In this document: piece after piece, positions 16,971-25,528 of the stretch | Numbering within the stretch: position 1 is the stretch's first letter | Layout: the number at the start of each line of letters is the position of its first letter | Assembly (NCBI RefSeq): GCF_021341785.1 | Contig: NZ_JAJTTF010000002.1 | Coordinates: 186,001 to 250,000 of the forward strand | Direction: 5' to 3' | Origin: Microbacterium sp. Au-Mic1 | GTDB taxonomy: Bacteria; Actinomycetota; Actinomycetes; Actinomycetales; Microbacteriaceae | Length of the DNA stretch: 64,000 nucleotides | The notes under the pieces: generated by a model | Database searches by the model: none | What the model was told of the DNA's origin: nothing | What the model saw: the letters and a program-made list of their open reading frames with translations, nothing else | Position numbers and translations under genes: made by a program

Positions 16971-19463
16971 ATGAGCACCGCCAACCTCACCCGCACCGAG
17001 ACGGCCGAGCGATCCGCGGCCGTCGACCTGCACCGCATCCGCCTCGAGCTCGACGTCACCGGCGCCGTCGACGTCGCGAACACGGGATTCCCCGTGACGA
17101 CGTCGCTCGAGTTCGACGCGAGGACGGCCGAGACCTGGGTGGACTTCCTCGGTGAGGCCGTGCACGAGGTCGTGGTGAACGGGCAGGCCCGTGACGTCGA
17201 GTGGGACGGTGCGCGCGTGCGCCTCCGTGGCCTGGCAGGGCACAACACCGTCGTCATCCGCGCCACCGGCGCCTACAGCCGTTCCGGTGAGGGGCTGCAT
17301 CGCTTCGTCGATCCGGTCGACGGGGGCGTCTACCTGTACACGCACGACGAGCCGGCCGATGCGCGCCGGTTCATGGCGTGCTTCGAGCAGCCGGACATGA
17401 AGGCGGCGATCGCGGTCGTGGTGACCGCCCCGGAGGGCTGGGAGGTGCTGTCGAACCAGTCGCCGGTCACGACGAGCGTCCGTGACGGGGCGCAGACCGT
17501 CGAGTTCGCACCGACCCTGCCGCTGTCCAGCTATCTGACCTGCATCGCGGCGGGTCCCTATGCGCGCGTGTCATCGGAGTGGCGCCGTGACGACGTCGTC
17601 GTGCCGCTCTCCGTGCTCAGCCGCGCGTCGATGGCCGAGCACCTGGCCGCCGATGAGATCCTCGAGATCACGCGGCAGGGTCTGGACTTCTTCGCGGAGG
17701 CGTTCGCCTTCCCGTATCCGTGGGGGAAGTACGACCAGATCTTCGTGCCCGAGTACAACATCGGCGCGATGGAGAACCCCGGCCTGGTCACCTTCACCGA
17801 GGCGTATCTGTACCGCGGAGCCGCGACCCGCGCCCAGCGCCAGGCGCGCGCGAACACGATCCTGCACGAGATGGCGCACATGTGGTTCGGCGATCTCGTG
17901 ACGATGCAGTGGTGGGACGACCTGTGGCTCAAGGAGTCGTTCGCCGACTACATGGGCTCGCACGCATCGGTCGCCGCGACCGAGTACACCGACGCCTGGG
18001 TCGCCTTCGCGAACCGGCGCAAGGCATGGGCGTACACGCAGGACCAGCTGCCGAGCACGCACCCGATCGTCGCCGACATCCCCGACCTCGAGGCCGCGAA
18101 GCTGAACTTCGACGGGATCACCTACGCCAAGGGCGCCGCGGTGCTCAAGCAGCTCGTCGCGTTCGTCGGCGAGGACGCGTTCTTCGAGGGCGCCCGCCGC
18201 TACTTCGCCCGGCACGCGTACGGCAACACCACGCTCGAGGACCTGCTGGTCGAGCTGGAGCAGGCGTCCGGCCGCGACATGCGGGTCTGGGCGCAGGCAT
18301 GGCTGCAGACCACCGGAATGAGCACTCTGAGCATCGAGCGCGACGGGGACGACGTCGTCCTCGTCCAGACGGATCCGCGTCCGCATCGGCTGCAAGTCGG
18401 CCTGTACGACCTGCGGGACGACGCGCTCGTGCTGCGCGAACGGATCCCGGTCGATCTCGCCGAGGAGCGGACTGAGGTCGCCCTCCCGGACGCCGATCTG
18501 GTCCTGCTCAACGACGGCGATCTCACCTACGCGAAGGCGCGGCTCGACGAGCGTTCGCTGTCCGCGGTCGAGCGCGGCCTGTCCTCGCTGGAGGATCCCC
18601 TCGCGCGCGGCCTGGTCTGGTCGGCGCTGTGGAACGCCACGCGCGACGGCGAGCTCGCCGTCGCGACGTACCTCGAGATCGTCGTCGCGCACGCGCCGCG
18701 GGAGACCGACAGCGCTCTGCTCGGCGGGGTCGTGCTGAACGCTCCGTTCGCGATCGGGCACTATCTGCCGGACTCCGAGCGGGCCGACGCCCGGCGCGGC
18801 TGGCTGGACGCGACGTGGGCGGCGCTCGGCGGAGCTGCGCCCGGCAGCGACGCTCAGCTGATCTGGGCGCGCGCGTTCGCCGCCGCTGCCGCCTTCGACG
18901 ACGGTCGGCGTCTCGATGTCTCCACGCTGCTGATCGGATCCGGGCCCGAAGGGCTCCCGATGGATGCCGATCTGCGCTGGGCGCTGCTCACCGCGCTCGT
19001 CGCGACGGGCCATGCCGGCGCGGAGGAGATCACGGAGGAGCAGCTGCGCGACCACACGGCGAGCGGGCGCACGGCCGCCCTCGCCGCGGCGGCCTCGACG
19101 CCGAGCGCCGCCGTGCGCGCGGCCGACTGGCGCGCCGCGTGGGGCGATCTGACGCTCACGAACGATCACCTCGACGCCACGATCCGCGGCTTCGACGCCG
19201 GCGGGCGCCGCGATCTCGTCGAGGTCTTCGACGCCGAGTACTTCTCGCGCATCGAGGCGGCATGGAACGAGCGCTCGATCGAGATCGCCCGGCGCCTGGT
19301 GATCGGGCTCTACCCCGAGGCGGAGAGCACGGAGCTCGTGGACGCCTGGATCGAGGCGCACCCGGACGCTCCTGCCGCGCTCCGCCGTCTCGTGCTCGAG
19401 CAGCGCGATCACCAGAGGCGTGCGATCCGCGTGCGCGAGGCGCAGGGCGTCCTCGTCGCCTGA
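16971..19463 (+). CDS. pepN: Aminopeptidase N (M1 zinc metallopeptidase)
   Basis: The 830-aa protein is a full M1 aminopeptidase. It has the substrate-anchoring GAMEN motif (265-269), the zinc site HEMAH (299-303) with the third ligand E322 in 'LKESFADYMG', and a long helical ERAP1-like C-terminal domain. The N-terminal segment 'DLHRIRLELDVTG' leads into the beta-saddle domain. It removes N-terminal amino acids from peptides in the cytoplasm (no signal peptide). The length is normal for actinobacterial PepN (about 830-860). Monocistronic, with a hairpin just after the stop. The start is supported by a -10-like box six bases upstream. Confidence 0.95.
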   Translation: MSTANLTRTETAERSAAVDLHRIRLELDVTGAVDVANTGFPVTTSLEFDARTAETWVDFLGEAVHEVVVNGQARDVEWDGARVRLRGLAGHNTVVIRATGAYSRSGEGLHRFVDPVDGGVYLYTHDEPADARRFMACFEQPDMKAAIAVVVTAPEGWEVLSNQSPVTTSVRDGAQTVEFAPTLPLSSYLTCIAAGPYARVSSEWRRDDVVVPLSVLSRASMAEHLAADEILEITRQGLDFFAEAFAFPYPWGKYDQIFVPEYNIGAMENPGLVTFTEAYLYRGAATRAQRQARANTILHEMAHMWFGDLVTMQWWDDLWLKESFADYMGSHASVAATEYTDAWVAFANRRKAWAYTQDQLPSTHPIVADIPDLEAAKLNFDGITYAKGAAVLKQLVAFVGEDAFFEGARRYFARHAYGNTTLEDLLVELEQASGRDMRVWAQAWLQTTGMSTLSIERDGDDVVLVQTDPRPHRLQVGLYDLRDDALVLRERIPVDLAEERTEVALPDADLVLLNDGDLTYAKARLDERSLSAVERGLSSLEDPLARGLVWSALWNATRDGELAVATYLEIVVAHAPRETDSALLGGVVLNAPFAIGHYLPDSERADARRGWLDATWAALGGAAPGSDAQLIWARAFAAAAAFDDGRRLDVSTLLIGSGPEGLPMDADLRWALLTALVATGHAGAEEITEEQLRDHTASGRTAALAAAASTPSAAVRAADWRAAWGDLTLTNDHLDATIRGFDAGGRRDLVEVFDAEYFSRIEAAWNERSIEIARRLVIGLYPEAESTELVDAWIEAHPDAPAALRRLVLEQRDHQRRAIRVREAQGVLVA

Positions 19464-19491
19464 GCCGCGCGCCCTGCGGGCGGCACGGCTC
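19462..19491 (+). terminator. Hairpin terminator after pepN
   Basis: GAGCCG (19462-19467) pairs with CGGCTC (19486-19491), and inside it CGCCC pairs with GGGCG around a TGC loop. It starts within the stop codon. No U-tract follows, which is common in high-GC actinobacteria. Confidence 0.4.
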
Positions 19492-19531
19492 GGGCGCGCT
19501 CCGGATCCCGGACTACCCGGACCGGCGGATC

Positions 19532-19543
19532 TAGAGTGTGGCC
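19532..19543 (+). promoter_or_regulatory. Leaderless promoter of the CPA2 antiporter gene
   Basis: TAGAGT (19532-19537), GTGGCC, then ATG at 19544. This decides for the ATG at 19544 over a GTG two codons upstream. Confidence 0.6.
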
Positions 19544-20713
19544 ATGACGTTCGCGACGCTGGCGCTGCTGGTGCTGGTGGGACTGGCCGGTCCCGTGCTC
19601 TCCGCGCGGCGCGCGTGGCGGATCCCGGTGATCGCCGGGGAGCTCGCTGCGGGACTCGCGATCGGATCGACCGGGTTCGGGTGGGTGGATGCGGCGGAGC
19701 CGACGTTCACGCTGCTCGCCCAGCTCGGGTTCGGCCTGATCATGCTCGTGATCGGCTCGCACATCCCGATCCGGGACACCGTCGTGCGCGCGGCGGTGGG
19801 ACGCGGGGCGGCCGGAGCCGCGATCGTGGCCGCGGTCGCCGTGGCGCTCGGCGTCGGGGCGGCGCTGCTGTTCGGGACCTCGCACGGTGCGGTCTACGCC
19901 GTGCTCATCGCATCCTCGTCCGCCGCCCTCGTGCTGCCGATGCTGCAGTCCCTGGACATCTCGGCCGATTCCGCCCCGCAGCTGATCGCGCAGATCGCGA
20001 TCGCCGATGTCGCGTGCATCGTGGCGCTCCCGCTCGTACTGCAGCCGGAGAGAGTGCCGCTCGTCGCGCTCGGCGGGGTCGGCATCGCTGTGGTGGGCGT
20101 TCTGCTCGTGGTGCTGCTGCGCCGGATCGGCACGCATCGGCTTCGCGTCCTGCACGAGGTGTCGGAGTCGCGCCGGTTCGCGCTCGAGCTGCGGTTCAGC
20201 CTGCTCGCCCTGTTCGGGCTGGCCGGCATCGCCCAGTTCACGCACGTCTCGGTCATGATGGCGGGCTTCACCCTGGGGCTCGTGCTCTCCGCGGTCGGGC
20301 AGCCACGTCGATTGGCCCGCCAGCTGTTCGGGATGACCGAGGGCTTCTTCGGCCCGCTGTTCTTCGTCTGGCTCGGCGCCTCGATCAATCTCCGAGATCT
20401 GGGATCCCATCCGCAGATGATCTTGCTGGGACTCGTGCTCGGCGCCGCGGCGATCATCGCCCACCTCGCAGGGCGCATCACGGGTCTGCCCTGGACGCAG
20501 GCGGTGGCGTCGGCAGGGCAGCTCGGCGTCCCCGTCGCGGCGGTGGCGCTCGGCGTCGAGACCAAGGCGCTGCTGCCCGGAGAGGGGGCCGCGATCCTGC
20601 TCGGGGCTCTCGTGGCCGTGGTCGCGTCCTCCGCCGCCGTCGCCGTCGTCTCGCGACGGAATGCCGCATCGTCGCCGCCGGCTAGCCCCGAGGAGCGACC
20701 TGCATCCCCATGA
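19544..20713 (+). CDS. CPA2-family monovalent cation:proton antiporter
   Basis: The 389-aa protein is a Na+/H+ exchanger-domain membrane protein with about 11-12 helices. Family signs include the N-terminal 'PVIAGELAAGLAIGSTGFG' (compare I-x-G-E-I-x-A-G-I in CPA2), the 'LIAQIAIADVACIVALPL' helix with paired acidic/polar residues, and 'GPLFFVWLGASINLRDL'. It lacks the RCK/TrkA domain of Kef systems. It exchanges K+ or Na+ for H+ across the plasma membrane; ion specificity is not readable. Its 3' end overlaps the convergent GNAT gene by 32 bp, so the two mRNAs have complementary tails. Confidence 0.88.
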   Translation: MTFATLALLVLVGLAGPVLSARRAWRIPVIAGELAAGLAIGSTGFGWVDAAEPTFTLLAQLGFGLIMLVIGSHIPIRDTVVRAAVGRGAAGAAIVAAVAVALGVGAALLFGTSHGAVYAVLIASSSAALVLPMLQSLDISADSAPQLIAQIAIADVACIVALPLVLQPERVPLVALGGVGIAVVGVLLVVLLRRIGTHRLRVLHEVSESRRFALELRFSLLALFGLAGIAQFTHVSVMMAGFTLGLVLSAVGQPRRLARQLFGMTEGFFGPLFFVWLGASINLRDLGSHPQMILLGLVLGAAAIIAHLAGRITGLPWTQAVASAGQLGVPVAAVALGVETKALLPGEGAAILLGALVAVVASSAAVAVVSRRNAASSPPASPEERPASP

Positions 20714-21209
20714 CCGTGCGAACGATCCACGGATGAGCGTGGTCGTCGGCGATGTGCGTCATGCCGAGCTTGGCCGCCACCCGCAGCGACGCGGCGTTCT
20801 GCGGATGGACGATGGCGGTCAGCGCGGTCGGGGCGAACACGCTGCGCACGAGCTCGACGCAGGCCTGTGCGGCCTCGGTGGCGAAACCCTCGCCCTGCCG
20901 ATCCGTGCGGACGTGGTACCCGACCTCGCGGACGGCGATGCCGTTGTACGCCTGCCAGGTGATCCCGCAGTCGCCCAGGAACTCACCCTCCGCGGTTTCG
21001 ATGATCCAGAGGCCGTGGCCGTCCTGCTCATAGCGCCGGCGCTGGTTCGCGATCCACTCGGCGCTCTCGTTCCTCGTCTTCGGGGCCGGATAGAACGCCA
21101 TGACCTCGGGATCCCCGAGGAGCGCGGCCATCGGATCGAGGTCGCCGTCGTCCATCTCCCGGAAGCGGATCCGGGGGGTCGGCGAGGGGAGGAGGCGTGA
21201 GGCGGCCAC
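20682..21209 (-). CDS. GNAT acetyltransferase (RimJ/RimL-like)
   Basis: The 175-aa protein matches Acetyltransf_3: 'RIRFREMDDGDLDPMAALLGDPEVMAFYP' at the N-terminus and an acetyl-CoA loop in 'RTDRQGEGFATEAAQACVELV' (R/Q-x-x-G-x-G/A). It ends with 'VHPQNAASLRVAAKLGMTH', the usual N-x-x-S-x-x-V/L-x-x-K-x-G-F/M motif. It acetylates an amino group on a small molecule or protein N-terminus; substrate unknown. The GTG start is one base after the stop of the metallo-hydrolase, with AGGTCTGAG giving a binding site, so the two are an operon. It overlaps the convergent antiporter gene by 32 bp. Confidence 0.88.
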   Translation of the reverse strand: MAASRLLPSPTPRIRFREMDDGDLDPMAALLGDPEVMAFYPAPKTRNESAEWIANQRRRYEQDGHGLWIIETAEGEFLGDCGITWQAYNGIAVREVGYHVRTDRQGEGFATEAAQACVELVRSVFAPTALTAIVHPQNAASLRVAAKLGMTHIADDHAHPWIVRTVMGMQVAPRG

Positions 21210-21210
21210 C

Positions 21211-21849
21211 TCAGACCTCGAGGTCGTCGCCGGGGTTCAGTTCGAAGAACTCTCCGCCGTCCTGCTCGGTGGCCCACTTCAGGCGTGCGCGGTGCATGGT
21301 CGCGCCGATCACCGAGAGCGTCATGTCGTGCGTGCCGAACGCGCGACGCGGCTTCACGGCGAGCACGAAGTCGATCGCCTCGCCGATCTTCAGCCAGGGT
21401 GCGCCGAGCGGCGCTGCGAGGGTTCCCACCTCGACGCCTTCCGGCACGGCGTAGGAGTCGCCGGGGTAGTACAGCTCGTCGTCCACGAGCACGCCGACGT
21501 TGTCGATGAGCGGGATCGAGGAGTGGATCTCGGCGTGCACGCCGCCGAAGAAGCGCAGTGTGAAGTCTCCTGCGGTCGCGGTGTCTCCGGGCGCGACCTC
21601 GGTGATCTCGTACCCCTCGGCGGCGCGGACGACGCCGGCCGGTGCGAAGATCGGCGTTCCCGCCGCATCGCGCAGGATCCGATCCAGATGGTCGGGTGTC
21701 CAGTGATCCGGGTGCTCGTGGGTGATCACGATGCCGACGAGATGCTGCAGCTCGTCCAGCGGGAGCGTGAAGCTCCCCGGATCGATCAGCAGGGTCTGCC
21801 CGTGGTCCTCGACGCGGAGCGCCGCGTGCTCATGCTTGGTGATGCGCAT
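21211..21849 (-). CDS. MBL-fold metal-dependent hydrolase (UlaG/YtkL-like)
   Basis: The 212-aa protein is a compact metallo-beta-lactamase-fold enzyme. 'ITKHEHAALRVEDHGQTLLIDPG' is the usual start, the metal site is 'THEHPDHW' (H-x-H-x-D-H), and further ligands are likely in 'YPGDSYAVP' and 'FGTHDM'. This subgroup (UlaG/L-ascorbate-6-P lactonase related) is cytoplasmic and of diverse or unknown substrate. It heads a two-gene operon with the GNAT acetyltransferase. On the minus strand TACGCT lies six bases before the ATG, so a leaderless mRNA is likely. Confidence 0.88.
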   Translation of the reverse strand: MRITKHEHAALRVEDHGQTLLIDPGSFTLPLDELQHLVGIVITHEHPDHWTPDHLDRILRDAAGTPIFAPAGVVRAAEGYEITEVAPGDTATAGDFTLRFFGGVHAEIHSSIPLIDNVGVLVDDELYYPGDSYAVPEGVEVGTLAAPLGAPWLKIGEAIDFVLAVKPRRAFGTHDMTLSVIGATMHRARLKWATEQDGGEFFELNPGDDLEV

Positions 21850-21861
21850 TCCTCGAGCGTA
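21850..21861 (-). promoter_or_regulatory. Leaderless promoter of the metallo-hydrolase operon
   Basis: On the minus strand TACGCT (21861-21856) is followed by CGAGGA and the ATG at 21849. Confidence 0.55.
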
Positions 21862-21911
21862 ATCCCGCAGGGCCGCGACACACCCGGGGTTCGCGTCGGG
21901 CCCGGCTCGAT

Positions 21912-21940
21912 TTGGCGGGCGCTGGGGGTCATGTCATACT
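21912..21940 (+). promoter_or_regulatory. Promoter of tRNA-Glu
   Basis: TTGGCG (21912-21917) and CATACT (21935-21940) are separated by 17 bp, about 38 bp before the mature tRNA 5' end. This is the clearest -35/-10 pair seen in the window. Confidence 0.6.
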
Positions 21941-21978
21941 TGAACGGTTGTCGCGAGACGGAAACGGATCGCAAAGAC

Positions 21979-22051
21979 GGCCCCATCGTATAGCGGCCTA
22001 GTACGCCGCCCTCTCACGGCGGTAACGCGGGTTCGAATCCCGCTGGGGTCA
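21979..22051 (+). tRNA. tRNA-Glu (anticodon CTC)
   Basis: The 73 bases fold into a complete cloverleaf: acceptor GGCCCCA/TGGGGTC with one G-U pair, anticodon stem CCGCC/GGCGG, and loop CTCTCAC with anticodon CTC at 22013-22015. The T arm GCGGG/CCCGC closes the loop TTCGAAT. A discriminator base follows and no CCA is encoded. It reads GAG, the main Glu codon in this GC-rich genome. No integrase or duplicated 3' end is nearby, so there is no sign of use as an attachment site. Confidence 0.97.
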
Positions 22052-22060
22052 CAGGCAACA

Positions 22061-22097
22061 CACGAAAGCCCTCGGTTCGCCGGGGGCTTTCGTGTTT
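22061..22097 (+). terminator. Intrinsic terminator of tRNA-Glu
   Basis: CACGAAAGCCC (22061-22071) pairs perfectly with GGGCTTTCGTG (22084-22094) over 11 bp, followed by TTT. It lies ten bases after the tRNA. Confidence 0.8.
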
Positions 22098-22195
22098 CCG
22101 GGCCGCGCGGACCACTCCGACGACGCGCCCGGCGGTGCGCCGCGGGAATGCTACGCCCGGTGACATGCGTTCGCATCGATGTGAGCTCCGCGACC

Positions 22196-22207
22196 TACCC
22201 TGATAAG
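22196..22207 (+). promoter_or_regulatory. Leaderless promoter of the DUF1684 gene
   Basis: TACCCT (22196-22201), GATAAG, then ATG at 22208. Confidence 0.6.
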
Positions 22208-22942
22208 ATGCCCGAGAACCCGACGCCAGACGTGTCCGCCGAGGCGGCCCACGCTCAGTGGAAGGCCGACCGGCTCGCCGCCGTGACCTCGCCGCAGGGC
22301 AATCTCGCGCTGATCGAGACGCGGTGGCTCCGGCCCGACGACACGACGACGGCCGCCCAGGCCGCGGAGGGACTCGCGCCCACGGTCGTCGTGACCGAAC
22401 TGACCCGGCGCCACCTCGACACCGGGGAACCCGAGCGCGGGTTGCGATTCTGGGACTCGGCGTCCCCGGCCATCCGGGAGTTCGAGGGCATCGAGACCTT
22501 CGACTACGACCCGGCCTGGCGCATCACCGGTACCTTCACCCCGCTCGACGGCGGCCGTGCGGTGCCGTACGAGCACCTGCGCGACAACGGCTTCACCCGA
22601 GAGCTTCCGGTGCCCGGCGACCTCGCCGTCACGATCGACGGCACCGACTACGACCTGGACGCCTTCGATGACGGCGGCACCCTGCTGCTCGTCTTCGGCG
22701 ACCCCACCAACCGCAGCGAGGATCCGTCCCAGCGCACCTACGGCCCCGGCCGCTTCCTGTTCGTGCAGGACGACTCCGGTCGCGCCTCGGGCCCGCGCGA
22801 GGTCGTGCTCGACTTCAACCGCGCGTTCGTGCCGCCCTGCGGCTTCTCCGACCAGTACAACTGCCCGCTGCCGCCGCTCGCGAACCGGATCGCGACGCCG
22901 GTGACGGCGGGGGAGCGCATCCCGCTCCCCGACACCCACTGA
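22208..22942 (+). CDS. DUF1684 domain protein
   Basis: The 244-aa cytoplasmic protein matches DUF1684. It has a central 'YDPAWRITGTFTP' and 'GTLLLVFGDPTNRSEDPSQRTYGPGRFLFV', then the conserved C-terminal 'VVLDFNRAFVPPCGFSDQYNCPLPP'. The last segment, with two Cys and F-N-x-A-x-x-P-x-C-x-F/Y, is the family hallmark. The biochemical role is not established to my knowledge. The start at 22208 is six bases after a -10-like box; an in-frame ATG 60 bases upstream is rejected. The gene is single, between tRNA-Glu and the peptide-type importer. Confidence 0.88.
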   Translation: MPENPTPDVSAEAAHAQWKADRLAAVTSPQGNLALIETRWLRPDDTTTAAQAAEGLAPTVVVTELTRRHLDTGEPERGLRFWDSASPAIREFEGIETFDYDPAWRITGTFTPLDGGRAVPYEHLRDNGFTRELPVPGDLAVTIDGTDYDLDAFDDGGTLLLVFGDPTNRSEDPSQRTYGPGRFLFVQDDSGRASGPREVVLDFNRAFVPPCGFSDQYNCPLPPLANRIATPVTAGERIPLPDTH

Positions 22943-23010
22943 CCCGTAACCGATCCGATCCGCCCCCGGGTGGATCCCGCGTCACCCGACGCGCCCTGCA
23001 GAGGACACCC

Positions 23011-24519
23011 ATGAAGATCTCCCGGATCGCCGGCCTCGCCGCCGCCCTCACCGTCGTCGCCGTGCTCGCCACGGCGTGCTCCTCCGGATCCGGCTCGACT
23101 GCCGGCGGCAAGGTGGATCCCGACGCCACCATCCAGATCGGCTCGCTCGCCGCGCCGCGGAACCTCTCCAACGTTGACGCCGGCGGCCAGGGCGTGACCG
23201 AGGCGCTGAACGGCAACGTGTATGAGGGGCTGTTCCAGCTCACCGACGACGGCAAAGTGGAGAAGCGCCTCGCCACGGACTATCAGGTGAGCGCCGACGG
23301 CCTGACGTACACGGTCAAGATCCGCGACGGCGTGAAGTTCCACTCCGGCAAGACGCTCACGAGCGCCGACGTGAAGTCCTCCCTCGAGCGCGTGCTCGCC
23401 GACGGCTCGCAGTCGGCGCGCAAGTCGCAGCTGGCCGTGGTCGCGAGCGTGGACACCCCCGACCCGCAGACCGTCGTGTTCCACCTGAAGTCGCGGTCCA
23501 TCTCGTTCCCGTACAACCTCACCTACGTGTGGATCGTGAACACCGACGCGAAGGACCTGAAGACCGCCGAGGACGGCACCGGTCCCTATGCGGTCGACAA
23601 GTTCAAGCGCGACAGCTCGCTGTCGCTCAAGCGCTTCGCCGGCTACTGGGGCACCGCCGCGAAGAGCAAGGAGGTCGTCTTCACCTACTTCACCGATGCC
23701 TCTGCTCTCTCCAACGCCCTGCTGACCAACGCGGTCGACATCGTCACCCAGGTGCAGAGCCCCGACGCTCTCACGCAGTTCACCGGCAACAAGGCGTACA
23801 CCGTGTCCGAGAACACCTCCACGGTCAAGGAGCTGCTGGCCTTCAACGACAAGGTCGCGCCGTTCGACGACAAGCGCGTGCGCAAGGCGATCACCCAGGC
23901 GATCGACAACAAGAAGCTCCTCGACTCGATCTGGGCCGGTCGCGGCACCCTGATCGGATCCATGGTCCCGCCCACCGACCCGTGGTACGAGGACCTCACG
24001 AAGGTGAACCCGTACGACCCCTCCGCCGCGAAGGCGCTGCTGGCCGAGGCCGGGCAGTCGAACCTCGCCTTCACGCTCGACACCCCGTCCTACGACCCGC
24101 ACCCCGCGGTCGCCGAGTTCATCAAGTCGGAGCTCGCGAAGGTCGGCGTCACCGTCACCATCAACACGATCTCCGAAGACCAGTGGTACACGAACGTCTT
24201 CCAGAAGAAGGCGTTCACCGCCACGCTCCAGGAGCACGTCAACGACCGCGACCTGGTCTGGTACGGCAACCCTGACTTCTACTGGGGCTACGACAACCCC
24301 CAGGTGGTGCAGTGGGTCGCCGACGCCGAGCAGGCGAGCACGACGGATGAGCAGACCGCGATCCTGAAGAAGGTCAACAGTCAGATCGCCGAGGACGCCG
24401 CGAGCGACTGGCTGTTCCTCGCGCCGCAGATCGTCGTGGCCTCGAGCTCGCTGAAGGGATACCCTGTCCACGGTCTGAACTCCCAGTTCTTCGTGGCGGG
24501 CATCGAGAAGACCCAGTGA
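23011..24519 (+). CDS. ABC transporter substrate-binding lipoprotein, family 5 (peptide/nickel type)
   Basis: The 502-aa protein has a lipoprotein signal peptide with lipobox 'LATAC' and predicted lipidated C23. An SBP_bac_5 domain follows: 'VYEGLFQLTDDGKVEKRLATDYQVSADGLTYTVKIRDGVKFHSGKTLTSADV' contains the family signature. It would be anchored on the outer face of the membrane, bind oligopeptides or related solutes, and deliver them to the two permeases encoded next. AGAGGAC lies before the ATG. It is the first gene of a five-gene operon running to 27961. Exact ligand is unknown. Confidence 0.93.
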   Translation: MKISRIAGLAAALTVVAVLATACSSGSGSTAGGKVDPDATIQIGSLAAPRNLSNVDAGGQGVTEALNGNVYEGLFQLTDDGKVEKRLATDYQVSADGLTYTVKIRDGVKFHSGKTLTSADVKSSLERVLADGSQSARKSQLAVVASVDTPDPQTVVFHLKSRSISFPYNLTYVWIVNTDAKDLKTAEDGTGPYAVDKFKRDSSLSLKRFAGYWGTAAKSKEVVFTYFTDASALSNALLTNAVDIVTQVQSPDALTQFTGNKAYTVSENTSTVKELLAFNDKVAPFDDKRVRKAITQAIDNKKLLDSIWAGRGTLIGSMVPPTDPWYEDLTKVNPYDPSAAKALLAEAGQSNLAFTLDTPSYDPHPAVAEFIKSELAKVGVTVTINTISEDQWYTNVFQKKAFTATLQEHVNDRDLVWYGNPDFYWGYDNPQVVQWVADAEQASTTDEQTAILKKVNSQIAEDAASDWLFLAPQIVVASSSLKGYPVHGLNSQFFVAGIEKTQ

Positions 24520-24556
24520 CCCGCGCCTGCACGCGCGCCGGGAGGAGAGCAGCGCG

Positions 24557-25528
24557 GTGACCCGGTATCTCGTGCGTCGCCTGTTCTTCCTGCTGCTGTC
24601 GTTCGTCGTCGGGATGCTGGTGGTGTTCCTGCTGCTGCGGGTGCTGCCCGGGGATCCGGCGAACGCGCTGATCTCGCTGAATGCGACGCCCGAACAGATC
24701 CGGGCGGCGCGCGAGCAGGTCGGATCCGACAAGCCGATCCTCGTGCAGCTGGTCGCGTGGCTCGGAGGCCTGCTGCGCGGTGATCTCGGCACGTCGTTCA
24801 CGTCGGGGGCGCCGGTCGCAGCGGACATCGCCGCACGGCTCGCGGTCACGCTGCCGCTCGCGCTCATCTCGTTCGTCATCGCCACGCTGCTGGGCGCGGT
24901 GATCGGCGTGGTCGCGGCCACGCGGGCGAGGCGCTGGTACGGCGTTCTGCTCGGCGCGTTCACGCAGCTCGGCATCGCGGTGCCGGTGTTCTGGGTCGGG
25001 CTGCTGGCGGTGTGGCTGTTCGCGCTGACTCTCCGGCTGCTGCCGTCCGGCGGGTTCCCGCGGGACGACTGGGCCGACCCGGTCGCCGCGCTCACCTCGC
25101 TCGCGCTGCCGATCCTCACGATCGTCGTGGTGATGAGCGCATCGCTTGCGCGCTACGTGCGCTCCGCGACGCTCGACGTGCTCGACTCCGACTACCTGCG
25201 CACCGCCCGTGCGCTGGGCGAGAGCCGCACCGGCGCGTTCGTCGCGCACGGCGTGCGCAACGCCGCCGTCCCCGTGATCTCGATCCTCGGCATGGAGCTC
25301 GCCTCGACCCTCCTCGGCGCGGTCGTCGTGGAGTCGGTGTTCACGCTGCCCGGACTCGGCGCGCTGCTGGTCAAGGCAGTGGGCGAGCACGACTACCCGA
25401 GCATCCAGGGCGTGCTGGTCGTGACCACCGCGCTCGTCCTCGTGATCGGATTCGTCGCCGACGTCGTGCAGCGGCTCGTCGATCCGCGACTGCGCGGCAG
25501 CATCTCGGCCAGGGCGGCTGTCGCATGA
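24557..25528 (+). CDS. ABC transporter permease (DppB/OppB-like)
   Basis: The 323-aa inner-membrane permease begins 'MTRYLVRRLFFLLLSFVVGMLVVFLLLRVLPGDPA', the typical DppB start, and has six predicted helices. The EAA-type loop for ATPase contact is 'YLRTARALGESRTGAFVAHGVRNAAVP'. GTG start with GGAGGAG nine bases upstream. ATGA overlap (25525-25528) with the second permease. Forms the translocation path together with it. Confidence 0.93.
   Translation: MTRYLVRRLFFLLLSFVVGMLVVFLLLRVLPGDPANALISLNATPEQIRAAREQVGSDKPILVQLVAWLGGLLRGDLGTSFTSGAPVAADIAARLAVTLPLALISFVIATLLGAVIGVVAATRARRWYGVLLGAFTQLGIAVPVFWVGLLAVWLFALTLRLLPSGGFPRDDWADPVAALTSLALPILTIVVVMSASLARYVRSATLDVLDSDYLRTARALGESRTGAFVAHGVRNAAVPVISILGMELASTLLGAVVVESVFTLPGLGALLVKAVGEHDYPSIQGVLVVTTALVLVIGFVADVVQRLVDPRLRGSISARAAVA

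Noticed and set aside
21979..22051. tRNA-Glu as an integration site
   Set aside because: No integrase gene, direct repeat of the tRNA 3' end or change in base composition is visible nearby.
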